Shown here piece after piece: positions 52,701-64,000 of a DNA stretch of 64,000 nucleotides. Every line of letters starts with the position of its first letter. The first letter of the stretch is position 1. The stretch lies in NCBI GenBank assembly GCA_036873755.1, contig JAVTVY010020476.1, positions 1-64,000 of the forward strand. The letters are read 5' to 3'. The translations under genes and the position numbers were made by a program. The stretch comes from Hanleya hanleyi (Eukaryota > Mollusca > Polyplacophora > Lepidopleurida > Hanleyidae). The notes under the pieces are model-generated. The model searched no databases, was not told where the DNA came from, and saw only the letters and a program-made list of their open reading frames with translations.

Positions 52701-55700
52701 TTGATTAGCCAGTATGCCAGTACGGAGCTGGGTTAGTGGATGTGACTGTATAACATGATGATTAGCCAGTATGCTAGAACAGAGCTGGGTTAGTGGATGT
52801 GACTGTAAAACCTGCTGATTAGCCAGTATGCTAGAACAGAGCTGGGTTCAATATAATATGCTGATTAGCCAGTATGCTAGAGCAGAGTTTGTTTAGTAAA
52901 AGTGAACTGTATAATATGTTGATTAGCCAGTATTCTAGAACAGACCTGGGTAGTGAATGTGATCTGCTAGAACAGAGCTGGGTTAGTTAATGTCACCTGG
53001 AAAATATGTTGATTATCCAGTATGCTGGAACAGAGCTGGGTTTCGGGATGTGACCTGTATAATATTTTGATTATCTACAGTGTTGTATATGCTGGATCAG
53101 AGCTGGGTTAGTACATGTGATTTGTATAATATGTTGATTAACCAGTATGTTAGAACAGAGCTGGGTTAGTAGATGTGAGCTGTACAATATGTCGATTAGT
53201 CAGTATGCTAGAACCGAGCTGGGTTAGTGAAAACAATCTGTACAATTTGTTGATTAGGCAGTATCCTAGAACACAACCAGGTAAGTGGATGTGACTGTAT
53301 AACATGTTGATTAGCCAGTATGCTGAAACAGAGCTGGGTTAGTGGATGTGACTGTATAACATGTTGATTAGCCAGTATGCTGAAACAGAGCTGGGTTAGT
53401 GGATGTGACTGTATAACATGTTGATTAGCCAGTATGCTGAAACAGAGCTGGGTTAGTGGATGTGACTGTATTACATGTTGATTAGCCAGTATGCTAAAAC
53501 AAGAGCTAGGTTCAATATAATATGTTGATTAGCCAGTATGCTTGAACAGGCCTGGGTTAGTGGATGTGGCCTGCTAGAACTGAGCAGGGTTAGTTAATGT
53601 AGCCGGTATAATATCTTGATTATCCAGCATGCTGGAACAGAGCTGGATTTCTGGATGTGACCTGTATAATATGTTGATTGGCTACAGTGTAGTATGCTGG
53701 AACAGAGCTGGGTTAGTAGATGTGAGCTGTACAATATGTTGATTAGCCAGTATGCTAGAACCGAGCTGGGTTAGTGAATATAATCTGTACATTTTGTTGA
53801 TTAGCCAGTATGCTAGAACAGAGCTGGGTCAGTGGATGTGACCTGTATAATATGCTGATTATCCAGTTAGCTACAGTGTAGTATGCTGGAACAGAGCTGG
53901 GTTAGTGGATGTGACTGTATAACATGTTGATTAGCCAGTATGCTAGAACAGAGCTGGGTTCAATATAATATGTTGATTATCCAGTATGCTGGAACAGAGC
54001 TGGATTTATGGATGTGACCTGTATAATATGTCGATTAGCTACAGTGTAGTATGCTAGAACAGAGCTGGGTTAGTAGATGTGAGCTGTACAATATGTTGTT
54101 TAGCCAGTATGCTAGAACCGAGCTGGGTTAGTTAATGTAGCCTGTATAATATCTTGATTATCCAGTATGCTGGAAGAAAGCTGGGTTTCTGTATGTGACC
54201 TGTATAATATGTTGATTAGCTACAGTGTAGTATGCTAACAGAGCTGGGTTAGTGGATGTGACCTGTATAATATGCGGATTAGCCAGTATGCTAGAACATA
54301 GCTGGGTTCAATATAATATGTTGATTAGCCAGTATGCTAGAACAGAGCCAGGTCAGTGGATGTGACCCGTATAATATGCTGACTATCCAGTATGTTAGAA
54401 AAGAGCTGGGTTAGTGGATGTAACCTGTATAATATGTTGATTAGCTACAGTGTAGTATGCTGGAACAGAGCTGGGTTAGTGGAGGTGACCTGTATAAATA
54501 TGCTGATTAGCCAGTATGCTAGAACATAGCTGGGTTCAATATAATATGTTGATTAGCCAGTATGCTAGAACAGAGCTGGGTTAATGGATGCAACCTGTAT
54601 AATATATGGCTTAGCCAGTATGCTAGAACAGAGCTAAGTTAGTGGATGTGACCTGTATAATATGTTGATTAGCCAGTATGCTAGAACAGAGCTGGGTTAG
54701 TGGATGTGACCTGTATAGAGATGAAGCTAGATCACCCAACATTTTAATTTGGTTGATCATTCCCCAAACCAAGCACTCACAATAGCCAAACTGTGTACAC
54801 GTCTGGTAGATCCATTGTATAACATGTTGATTAGCTACAGTGTAGTATGCTAGAACAGAGCTGGGTTAGTAGATGTGAGCTGTACAATATGTTGATTAGC
54901 CAGTATGCTAGAACCGAGCTGGGTTAGTTAATGTAGCCTGTATAATATCTTGATTATCCAGTATGCTGGAACAGAGCTGGATTTCTGGATGTGACCTGTA
55001 TAATTTGTTGGTTAGCTACAGTGTAGTATACTAGAACAGAGCTGGGTTAGTGGATGTGATCTGTATAATATGTTGATTAACCAGTATGCTAGAACAGAGC
55101 TGGGTTACTAATGTAGCCTGTATAATATCTTGATTATCCAGTATGCTGGAAGAAAGTTGGGTTTCTGGATGTGACCTGTATAATATGTTGATTAGCTACA
55201 GTGTAGTATGCTAGAACAGAGCTGGGTTAGTGGATGTGACCTGTATAATGTGGATTAGCCAGTATGCTAGAACATAGCTGGGTTCAATATAATATGTTGA
55301 TTATCCAGTATGCTAAAACAGAGCTGGGTTAATGGATGTGACCTGTATGATATGTGGATTAGCCAGTATACTAGCACAGAGCTAGGTTAGTGGATGCGAC
55401 CTGTATAATATGTTGATTAAGCAGTATGCTAGAACAGAGTTGGGTTAGTGAATATAATCTGTACAAATGTTCATTAGCCAGTATACTAGAACAGAGCCAG
55501 GTCAGTGGATGTGACCTGTATAATATGCTGACTATCCAGTATGCTAGAACAGAGCTGGGTTAGTGGATGTAACCTGTATAATATGTTGATTAGCTACAGT
55601 GTACTATGCTGGAACAGAGCTGGGTTAGTGGAGGTGACCTGTATAATATGCTGATTAGCCAGTATACTAGAACATAGCTGGGTTCAATATAAGATGTTGA

Positions 55701-56076
55701 TTAGCCAGTATGCTAGAACAGAGCTGGGTTAATGGATGTGACCTTTATAATATGTGGCTTAGCCAGTATGCTAGAACAGAGCTAAGTTAGTGGATGTGAC
55801 CTGTATAATATGTGGATTAGCCAGTATGCTATAACAGAGCTGGGTTAGTGGATGTGACCTGTATAGAGATGAAGTTAGATCACCCAACATTTTAATTTGA
55901 TTGATCATCCCCCAGACCAAGAACTCACAATAGCCAAACTGTGTACACGTCTGGTAGATCCATTGTCTAAGTCCCACCCCAAAGATAGCCTTATCCACAG
56001 TGGTGTTGGAGAGTTGAGCCATGAATCCTGCCCATGAGTTATCTGTACAGTTCGTGTGACTTAGGCTCAACACTTT
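49713..56076 (-). CDS. PRSS16-like S28 serine carboxypeptidase, last four coding exons
   Basis: Four minus-strand exons (55929-56076, 51851-52036, 50376-50521, 49713-49790) join with consistent phases into 185 codons plus stop. This is the C-terminal third of a family S28 lysosomal/secretory peptidase related to thymus-specific serine protease. Diagnostic blocks are RQWIYQTCTQFGY, CPFFSPYLDLNSNL, KGSRIVFVNG, SVDPWH and TSHCQNM. The catalytic Asp is expected in VDPWH and the catalytic His in TSHC. The Ser-containing exons (GGSYPG-like) are not seen between 56077 and 64000, so the 5' part lies further right, has been lost, or the copy is a fragment. Large introns hold minisatellites. All splice sites seen are GT...AG. 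Confidence 0.85.
49945..50125. repeat. ~36-bp tandem repeat in intron C-D
   Basis: About four to five units of GATTTGACCTTACATTGGCC plus AATAATTTACC or AAAAACC. Each contains TGACCTTA, which resembles a nuclear-receptor half-site; binding is not implied. Confidence 0.8.
50376..50521 (-). CDS. PRSS16-like exon C (catalytic Asp and His)
   Basis: Acceptor TTCTCAG, donor GTAATG. It completes a Gly codon, then SVDPWHYLSVLKNQTSSE and TSHCQNMGSGRPGDSPAL. 146 bp, ending in phase 0. The Asp of DPWH and the His of SHC are the expected catalytic residues. Confidence 0.88.
50640..51830. repeat. Degenerate ~22-bp minisatellite in intron B-C
   Basis: Repeated CATTAACATCAAGTATGACC with many variants, interspersed with unrelated text. 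Two longer stretches (51340-51400 and 51470-51530) are near-duplicates. Confidence 0.75.
51851..52036 (-). CDS. PRSS16-like exon B
   Basis: Acceptor CATTTCAG, donor GTAAGT. It starts by completing a Tyr codon split from exon A, then QTCDSNTTCPFFSPYLDLN and ends RIVFVN plus one base. 186 bp. Confidence 0.88.
52560..55870. repeat. ~57-bp minisatellite filling intron A-B
   Basis: About 55 imperfect copies of a unit containing GTTGATTAGCCAGTATGCTA, GAACAGAGCTGGGTTAGTGG and ATGTGACCTGTATAATAT. Some units carry an extra GCTACAGTGTA. A fragment of exon A is embedded at 54715-54825. Confidence 0.9.
54715..54825 (-). pseudogene. Duplicated exon A edge inside the minisatellite
   Basis: 54715-54825 repeats 55863-55973 with about nine substitutions or small gaps. 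It includes the coding segment for QWIYQTCTQF and its donor region, and is flanked on both sides by minisatellite units. It lacks the upstream half and the acceptor of the exon. Confidence 0.8.
55929..56076 (-). CDS. PRSS16-like exon A
   Basis: The acceptor TTTCACAG precedes 56076 (phase 0) and the donor GTGAGT follows 55929. It encodes KVLSLSHTNCTDNSWAGF through QTCTQFGY plus one base. Both Cys of the conserved pair are present. Confidence 0.85.
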
Positions 56077-56649
56077 CTGTGAAACACAAACCAATACATA
56101 TATGAGAAATGTTATCACAAAAAAACAACTCTAATTAGTCACATCAGGGTCAAATACAGAACCTTGTAATTTGAGCTAATTTTAAACAGAATGTGTTAAA
56201 ATTGAGCTCAGAATGATTTCAAATCTGTTTTATCATGGTTCTGCACAATGTTCTGTTTGAAAGCTTGAACAACTTCAATTAACCCAACTCATTTGCCTTT
56301 AATTTGGACCTTTATCGGGATACATGAACATGTAGCTCTAATTTGGCAAGCTGTTTTCATGGGTATGGGTAAGAAATCAGACCAGAATATTTGACATTCA
56401 GGTGTATAATTACTGTGGCTTACATGTATATTAACTTGATTATCTGGATTTTCACTGATCATATCAAATTTGAATTAACCAAATTGAGTGCACTATAGAA
56501 TACTTTTCTTTGAAAGACAAACAAGGATATAGGACAGTAAATCGCACTCACTTTTCCCCACCACCCTTATTCAAAAGTTATTACTTTCCAAAATTTCAAA
56601 AGTCACCAATTAAATAAAGTAATAATTTAAATGATAGTGATTAAGATGA

Positions 56650-57100
56650 GCAGACTTGACTAGATGCTGCTAAACTGCTGAACAGACCTGGTTATATACT
56701 GCTAAACTGCTGTACAGACCTTCTACATGTATATGCTGCTAAACTGCTGTACAGACCTCCTATATACTGCTAAACTGTGGTACAGTCCTCCTATATGCTG
56801 CTAAACTACTGTACAGACCTGGCTATACACTGCTACCCTGCTGGACAGACCTGGCTTTATGCTGCTAAACTGATGTACAGACGTGGCTATATGATGCTGA
56901 ACTGCTGTACTGACCTCGATATATGCTGCTAAACTGATGTACAGACATGGCTATATGCTGCTAACCTGCAGCTGCTGTACAGACCTGGCTATATGCTGCT
57001 AACATGCTATACAGACCTGGATATATGCTAAACTGCTGTCCAAGCCTGGCGCTATATGCCGCCAAACTGCTGTCCAAGCCTGGCTATATGCTGCTACTCT
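56650..57100. repeat. ~33-bp minisatellite
   Basis: About 13 units of CTGCTAAACTGCTGTACAGA plus CCTGGCTATATG. Confidence 0.85.
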
Positions 57101-57169
57101 CTTAAAATGCAAATGTTAGATTTAACAGCTAGAGTGGTGGAGGGGGGAAAGCATTTAGAAAGTGTTGTA

Positions 57170-57358
57170 TTCACCACTATACACTTATTAACTTGTGACG
57201 GAGTCAATATCATGAAACCTGGACCCGAGGTCAGACTTGGCCAAGCAGACTTGAACGAGGCCGCAGGCCGAGGTCAGGTCTGCTCGGCCAAGTCTGGCTA
57301 AGGGTCCGGGTTTCATGATATTGACTCCGTCACAAGTTTATAAGTGTTTTATTATACC
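57170..57358. repeat. Inverted-repeat element of about 185 bp
   Basis: Arms of about 80-90 bp share ACTTATTAACTTGTGACGGA / TCCGTCACAAGTTTATAAGT, GTCAATATCATGAAAC and GACTTGGCC. The loop is short (about 57260-57268) and GC-rich. No coding capacity; MITE-like. Confidence 0.75.
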
Positions 57359-58009
57359 GAATTTATTAACTGCAGTGACTCATCGCTATGACGCCAGACC
57401 AGCGCATGATACTACTATACTCCTTTCCAAAAACGCCGTTTCGCCGTTTCGCGAATACTTCCTGTCATGCAGCTGTGTGTTATCGGAAACGAGACACACA
57501 GATACAATTTTATGAATAGTTCATGGATAAATCTACAAAGCTGCTCCCAATCTGACTAGAATAATATTGAGAATTTAAACTTTCAGAAGCGTTTTCCGAG
57601 ATTTACGAGGTGAACTCTTCGTCACAAACTCTGGGTGTTTTGATACAATGTAGCCACTGAATTTACACACTTCATTCATAAATCCTATTTGGGTCATGGT
57701 GAACTCATTTGATTGGGTGACATCGACGGCGTAAAGTTACTCCAGTTTTGAGATAAGAATGAAATGGATTACTCGGGCAGTGCAGATAGAATTTACATAT
57801 AACAAATTATTATACCTCTTGAATATTCAGGAGACCGAAACGTATGCTTACCATCGACGAGTATTTATCTCCATCCTTCTTTCTCAACCCAGCAAAGATT
57901 TTGAAGAGGAATTCTCCAAGTTGTTCTTGCGAGTTGCGTTATTGACGACTATCGAAAATCAATATCTTTTGCTTGACAGACGTCTAATATTGGTATAGAC
58001 GCCTGTATA

Positions 58010-61000
58010 ACATTTTTGCGGCCACAGTAACATATTACCTGGTAGTCAGTCGGCATCACTACAGTCTCATCTGAGTATGACCGTCAGATCATGGCCACAG
58101 TAAGATATTAGCCGGTAGTCATCCGTCATCACCACAGTCTCATCTGAGTATGACCGTCAGATCTTGACCACAGTAAGATAGTACCTGGAAGTCAGCCGTC
58201 ATCACTACAGTCTCATGTGAGTATGCCCGTCAGATCTTGACCACAGTAAGGTATTACCTGGTAGTCAGCCATCATTACTACAGTCTCATGTGAGTATGAC
58301 CGTCAGATCATGGCCACAGTAAGGTATTACCTGCAAGTCAGCCATCATTACTACAGTCTCATGTGGGTATGTCCGTCAGATCTTGACCACAGTACGATAT
58401 TGCCTGGTAGTCAGTCGTCATCACTGCAGTCTCATGTGAGTATGACCGTCAGATCATGGCCACAGTAAGATATTACCTGGTAGTCAGCCATCATTACTAC
58501 AGTCTCATGTGAGTATGACCGTCAGATCATGGCCACAGTAAGGTATTACCTGGAAGTCAGCCATCATCAGTACAGTCTCATGTGAGTATGACCGTCAGAT
58601 CATGGCCACAGTAAGATATTACCTAGTAGTCAGTCGTCATCACTACAGTCTCATGTGAGTATGACCGTCAGATCTTGGCCACAGTAAGGTATTACCTGGT
58701 AGTCAGCCATCATCTCTACAGTCTCATGTGAGTATGACCGTCAGATCATGGCCACAGTAAGATATTACCTGGTAGTCAGCCATCATTACTACAGTCTCAT
58801 GTGAGTATGGCCGTCAGATCATGGCCACAGTAAGATATTACCTGGTAGTCAGCCATCATCTCTACAGTCTCATGTGAGTATGACCGTCAGATCATGGCCA
58901 CTCTAAGATATTACCTGGTAGTACGTCAGCCGTCATCACTAGTCTCATGTGAGTATGACCGTCAGATCATGGCCACAGTAAGATATTACCTGGTAGTCAA
59001 CCATCATTACTACAGTCTCGTGTGAGTATGACCGTCAGATCATGGCCACAGTAAGGTATTACCTGGAAGTCAGCCATCATCAGTACAGTCTCATGTGAGT
59101 ATGACCGTCAGATCATGGCCACAGTAAGATATTACCTAGTAGTCAGTCGTCATCACTACAGTCTCATGTGAGTATGACCGTCAGATCTTGGCCACAGTAA
59201 GATATTACCTGGTAGTCAGCCATCATCTCTACAGTCTCATGTGAGTATGACCGTCAGATCATGGCCACTCTAAGATATTACCTGGTAGTACGTCAGCCGT
59301 CATCACTAGTCTCATGTGAGTATGACCCTCAGATCATGGCCACAGTAAGATATTGCCTGGTAGTCAGTCGTCATCTCTACAGTCTCATGTGAGTATGACC
59401 GTCAGATCATGGCCACAGGAAGATATTACCTGGTAGTCAGTCGTCATCACTACAGTCTCATCTGAGTATGACCGTCAGATCATGGCCACAGTAAGATATT
59501 ACCTAGTAGTCAGTCGTCATCACTACAGTCTCATCTGAGTATGACCGTCAGATCATGGCCAGAGTAAGATATTACCTCGTAGTCAGTCGTCATCACTACA
59601 GTCTCATCTGAGTATGACCGTCAGATCATGGCCACAGTAAGATATTACCTGGTAGTCAGCCGTTATCACTACAGTCTCATATGAGTATGACCGTCAGATT
59701 ATGGCCACAGTAAGGTATTACCTGGTAGTCAGCCGTCATCACTAGTCTCATGTGCGTATGACCGTCAGATCTTGACCACAGTACGATAGTACCTGGTGGT
59801 CAGCCGGTATCACTACAGTCTCATGTGAGTATGACCGTCAGATCATGGTCACAGTAAAATATTACCTGGAGGTCAGCCGTCATCACTAGTCCCATGTGAG
59901 TATGACCGTCAGATCTTGATCACAGTAAGGTATTACCTGGTAGTCAGCCATCATTACTACAGTCTCATGTGAGTATGACCGTCAGATCATGGCCACAGTA
60001 AGGTATTACCTGCAAGTCAGCCATCATTACAACAGTCTCATGTGGGTATGTCCGTCAGATCATGGCCACAGTACGATATTACCTGGTAGTCAGTCGTCAT
60101 CACTACAGTCTCATGTGAGTATGGCCGTCAGATCATGGCCACAGTAAGATATTACCTGGTAGTCAGCCATCGTCTCTACAGTCTCATGTGAGTATGACCG
60201 TCAGATCATGGCCACACTAAGATATTACCTGGTAGTCAGCCGTCATCACTATTCTCATGTGAGTATGACCCTCAGATCATGGCCACAGTAAGATATTACC
60301 TGGTAGTCAGCCGTCATCTCTAGTCTCATGAGAGTATGCCCGTCAGATCTTGACCACAGTAAGGTATTACCTGGTAGTCAGCCATCATTACTACAGTCTC
60401 ATGTGAGTATGACCGTCAGATCATGGCCACAGTAAGGTATTACCTGCAAGTCAGCCATCATTACTACAGTCTCATGTGGGTATGTCCGTCAGATCTTGAC
60501 CACAGTACGATATTGCCTGGTAGTCAGTCGTCATCACTGCAGTCTCATGTGAGTATGACCGTCAGATCATGGCCACAGTAAGATATTACCTGGTAGTCAG
60601 CCATCATTACTACAGTCTCATGTGAGTATGACCGTCAGATCATGGCCACAGTAAGGTATTACCTGGAAGTCAGCCATCATCAGTACAGTCTCATGTGAGT
60701 ATGACCGTCAGATCATGGCCACAGTAAGATATTACCTAGTAGTCAGTCGTCATCACTACAGTCTCATGTGAGTATGACCGTCAGATCTTGGCCACAGTAA
60801 GGTATTACCTGGTAGTCAGCCATCATCTCTACAGTCTCATGTGAGTATGACCGTCAGATCATGGCCACAGTAAGATATTACCTGGTAGTCAGCCATCATT
60901 ACTACAGTCTCATGTGAGTATGGCCGTCAGATCATGGCCACAGTAAGATATTACCTGGTAGTCAGCCATCATCTCTACAGTCTCATGTGAGTATGACCGT

Positions 61001-63377
61001 CAGATCATGGCCACTCTAAGATATTACCTGGTAGTACGTCAGCCGTCATCACTAGTCTCATGTGAGTATGACCGTCAGATCATGGCCACAGTAAGATATT
61101 ACCTGGTAGTCAACCATCATTACTACAGTCTCGTGTGAGTATGACCGTCAGATCATGGCCACAGTAAGGTATTACCTGGAAGTCAGCCATCATCAGTACA
61201 GTCTCATGTGAGTATGACCGTCAGATCATGGCCACAGTAAGATATTACCTAGTAGTCAGTCGTCATCACTACAGTCTCATGTGAGTATGACCGTCAGATC
61301 TTGGCCACAGTAAGATATTACCTGGTAGTCAGCCATCATCTCTACAGTCTCATGTGAGTATGACCGTCAGATCATGGCCACTCTAAGATATTACCTGGTA
61401 GTACGTCAGCCGTCATCACTAGTCTCATGTGAGTATGACCCTCAGATCATGGCCACAGTAAGATATTGCCTGGTAGTCAGTCGTCATCTCTACAGTCTCA
61501 TGTGAGTATGACCGTCAGATCATGGCCACAGGAAGATATTACCTGGTAGTCAGTCGTCATCACTACAGTCTCATCTGAGTATGACCGTCAGATCATGGCC
61601 ACAGTAAGATATTACCTAGTAGTCAGTCGTCATCACTACAGTCTCATCTGAGTATGACCGTCAGATCATGGCCAGAGTAAGATATTACCTCGTAGTCAGT
61701 CGTCATCACTACAGTCTCATCTGAGTATGACCGTCAGATCATGGCCACAGTAAGATATTACCTGGTAGTCAGCCGTTATCACTACAGTCTCATATGAGTA
61801 TGACCGTCAGATTATGGCCACAGTAAGGTATTACCTGGTAGTCAGCCGTCATCACTAGTCTCATGTGCGTATGACCGTCAGATCTTGACCACAGTACGAT
61901 AGTACCTGGTGGTCAGCCGGTATCACTACAGTCTCATGTGAGTATGACCGTCAGATCATGGTCACAGTAAAATATTACCTGGAGGTCAGCCGTCATCACT
62001 AGTCCCATGTGAGTATGACCGTCAGATCTTGATCACAGTAAGGTATTACCTGGTAGTCAGCCATCATTACTACAGTCTCATGTGAGTATGACCGTCAGAT
62101 CATGGCCACAGTAAGGTATTACCTGCAAGTCAGCCATCATTACAACAGTCTCATGTGGGTATGTCCGTCAGATCATGGCCACAGTACGATATTACCTGGT
62201 AGTCAGTCGTCATCACTACAGTCTCATGTGAGTATGGCCGTCAGATCATGGCCACAGTAAGATATTACCTGGTAGTCAGCCATCGTCTCTACAGTCTCAT
62301 GTGAGTATGACCGTCAGATCATGGCCACACTAAGATATTGCCTGGTAGTCAGCCGTCATCACTATTCTCATGTGAGTATGACCCTCAGATCATGGCCACA
62401 GTAAGATATTACCTGGTAGTCAGCCGTCATCTCTAGTCTCATGAGAGTATGACCGTCACATCATGGCCACAGTAAGATATTACCTGGTAGTCAGTCGTCA
62501 TCACTACAGTCTCATCTGAGTATGAACGTTGGTCATGGCCACAGTAACATATCACCTGGTAGTCTGTCGTCATCACTACAGTCTCATCTGAGTATGACCG
62601 TCAGATCATGGCCACAGTAAGATATTACCTGGTAGTCAGTCGTCATCACTACAGTCTCATGTGAGTATGACCGTCAGATCATGGCCACAGTAAGATATTA
62701 CCTCGTGGTCAGGCGTCATCACTACAGTATCATGTGAATATGACCGTCAGATCATTGCAACAGTAAGATATTACCTGGTTGTCAGTCGTCATCACTTCAG
62801 TCTCATGCGAGTATTACCGTCAGATCATGGCCACAGTAAGATATTACCTGGTGGTCAGCTGTCATCACTGCAGTCTCATGCGAGTATGGCCGTCGGATCA
62901 TGGCCACAGTAAGATATTACCTGGTAGTCAGCCGCGTTCACTACAGTCTCAGGTGAGTATGACCGTCAGATCATGGCCACAGTAAGATATTACCTGGTGG
63001 TCAGCTGTCATCACTGCAGTCTCATGCGAGTATGGCCGTCAGATCATGACCACAGTAAGATATTACCTGGTAGGCAGCCGCCTTCACTACAGTCTCATGT
63101 GAGTATGACCGTCAGATCATGGCCACGGTAAGATATTACCTGGTGGTCAGCTGTCATCACTGCAGTCTCATGCGAGTATGGCCGGCAGATCATGACCACA
63201 GTAAGATATTACCTTGTAGTCAGCCGTCATCACTACAGTCTCATGTGAGTATGACCGTCAGATCATGACCACAGTAAGATATTACCTCGTAGTCAGTCGT
63301 CATCACTACAGTCTCATCTGAGTATGACCGTCAGATCATGGCCACAGTAAGATTTTACCTGGTAGTCAGCCGTTATC
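58010..63377. repeat. 73-bp satellite array with higher-order duplication
   Basis: About 73 copies of a unit with CAGTAAGATATTACCTGGTA, GTCAGCCGTCATCACTACAG and TCTCATGTGAGTATGACCGT, then CAGATCATGGCCA. The block 58221-60333 is repeated nearly exactly at 60334-62446 (offset 2,113 bp, about 29 units). Only rare differences were seen, such as ATTACC versus ATTGCC near 60229/62342. Confidence 0.95.
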
Positions 63378-63470
63378 ACTGATACCTCACACGATCCGTT
63401 TGGACCAAAGATAGTCGACCTCTAGCCCAAAACGTCCACCCAAATGCCTGTTTCCCACTACTGCGCAGAT
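63378..63470. repeat. Fragment of a Polinton terminal-repeat unit
   Basis: It resembles the foldback and Polinton unit read in inverted orientation: GATACCTCACACGATCC, TTTGGACCA, AGCCCAAAACGTCCA, then TTTCCCACTA and CTGCGCAG, where the palindrome core has collapsed. It directly abuts the satellite array. Confidence 0.6.
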
Positions 63471-63797
63471 TAATACCGGAAGTCCAGTGACCGAGATGGG
63501 ACCGCCAGTGACCTTTGACCCGAAAGTAATCCCGCACCGGATGTCACGTGATCGGAAGTGACCATTGACCCGTATGTGACGTCAGCTCCATGTGATTTCA
63601 CAGGCGCTCACCCCACGCGCTCAAAAATTCCAAGAGATTTGCTGTTTTCCTACTACTAACCTAGCCATGACTTTCCCATGGAGAAGCAAATGCATTTTCT
63701 CTTTTCAAACCTCTTTCACTTAGACGTGATGCCTTAGAACCCAGGTGTCCAACTAGATTTATACCGAACTGAAAAAAATCAAATTTGCTGTATTCAG

Positions 63798-63954
63798 ATG
63801 TGCTGACATACGAGGACTATTTTCTCTCGACCGTCGCCGATGGTGGCGTGGAAGTAACAGAACTGGAAATACTGGATGCTGGAAATAAACGGGCAGAAGT
63901 CTATTACAACTACAAGGTATTCGACAAGAATTCGGAGCTAAAAGAAGTTGGAAA
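63798..63954 (+). CDS. Unidentified exon at the right edge
   Basis: 157 bp between a TATTCAG acceptor and a GTGAGT donor, open throughout in one frame: VLTYEDYFLSTVADGGVEVT, then AEVYYNYKVFDKNSELKEV. Codon composition looks coding and both splice signals are good. I do not recognise the family. It lies on the opposite strand to the PRSS16-like exons, so it belongs to a different gene continuing to the right. Confidence 0.55.
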
Positions 63955-64000
63955 GTGAGTATCTCGATATTGGAAATGTAAGAAAGTGAAGTTTTGTATT

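Noticed and set aside
57056..57301. 81-codon plus-strand frame
   Set aside because: It spans a minisatellite edge and one arm of an inverted repeat.
57759..57998. 79-codon plus-strand open frame
   Set aside because: Composition is plausible, but no domain or splice evidence supports it, and it lies between repeats.
58010..63377. Regular array that could be mistaken for a CRISPR
   Set aside because: Units are contiguous with no unique spacers, and the setting is an animal genome; this is a satellite.

Overview
The window looks like nuclear DNA of a marine invertebrate animal, most likely a lophotrochozoan such as a mollusc. That is an inference from the AT-rich background, spliced animal genes and the types of mobile element present; no marker fixes the species. 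Only two host gene fragments are supported: the last four coding exons of a PRSS16-like S28 serine peptidase on the minus strand (49.7-56.1 kb), and one unidentified plus-strand exon at the right edge (63.80-63.95 kb). Nearly everything else is mobile or repetitive DNA.

Layout: 1-7.4 kb is non-coding with small hairpins and repeats. 7.4-13.65 kb is a decayed DIRS-type tyrosine-recombinase retrotransposon on the minus strand. A 0.27 kb MITE lies at 13.85 kb. 17,182-31,226 is a 14 kb Polinton/Maverick (adintovirus-like) element with about 2.3 kb terminal inverted repeats and a 6-bp target duplication. 32.7-38.2 kb holds a rotted Ty3/Gypsy element, another retroelement fragment and degenerate tandem repeats. 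38,219-46,263 is an 8 kb gene-less foldback element with two roughly 3 kb arms made of the same repeat unit as the Polinton terminal repeats. 46-64 kb holds the PRSS16-like exons, whose introns and flanks are filled with minisatellites, including a 5.4 kb array of about 73-bp units containing a 2,113-bp higher-order duplication.

The centrepiece is the Polinton. All of its recognisable genes lie on the plus strand and are tightly packed: a short tail-anchored protein, two tandem paralogues of a PC4-like protein, a DDE integrase with a chromodomain, a type II mucin-like membrane protein, a packaging ATPase, a small basic protein with a glycine/hydrophobic tail, a proline-rich virion-associated protein, penton (minor capsid), a basic core-like protein, the double-jelly-roll major capsid protein and an adenain-like protease. 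That is an integration plus capsid-morphogenesis set. The protein-primed DNA polymerase B that defines canonical Polintons is not visible. TATA boxes sit 43-59 bp upstream of the first five starts, and some are embedded in the end of the preceding gene.

Several of these genes carry in-frame stops or frameshifts, many of the latter beside homopolymer runs, so this copy is either decaying or affected by assembly indels. The terminal repeats carry perfect NRF-1-type palindromes at about 150-165 bp spacing, and the interior edge carries an array of YY1-like ATGGCGG motifs. The 8 kb foldback has Polinton-like ends (AGTAGT...ACTACT) and a 5-of-6 matching target duplication, so it is best read as a terminal-repeat-only, non-autonomous Polinton derivative.
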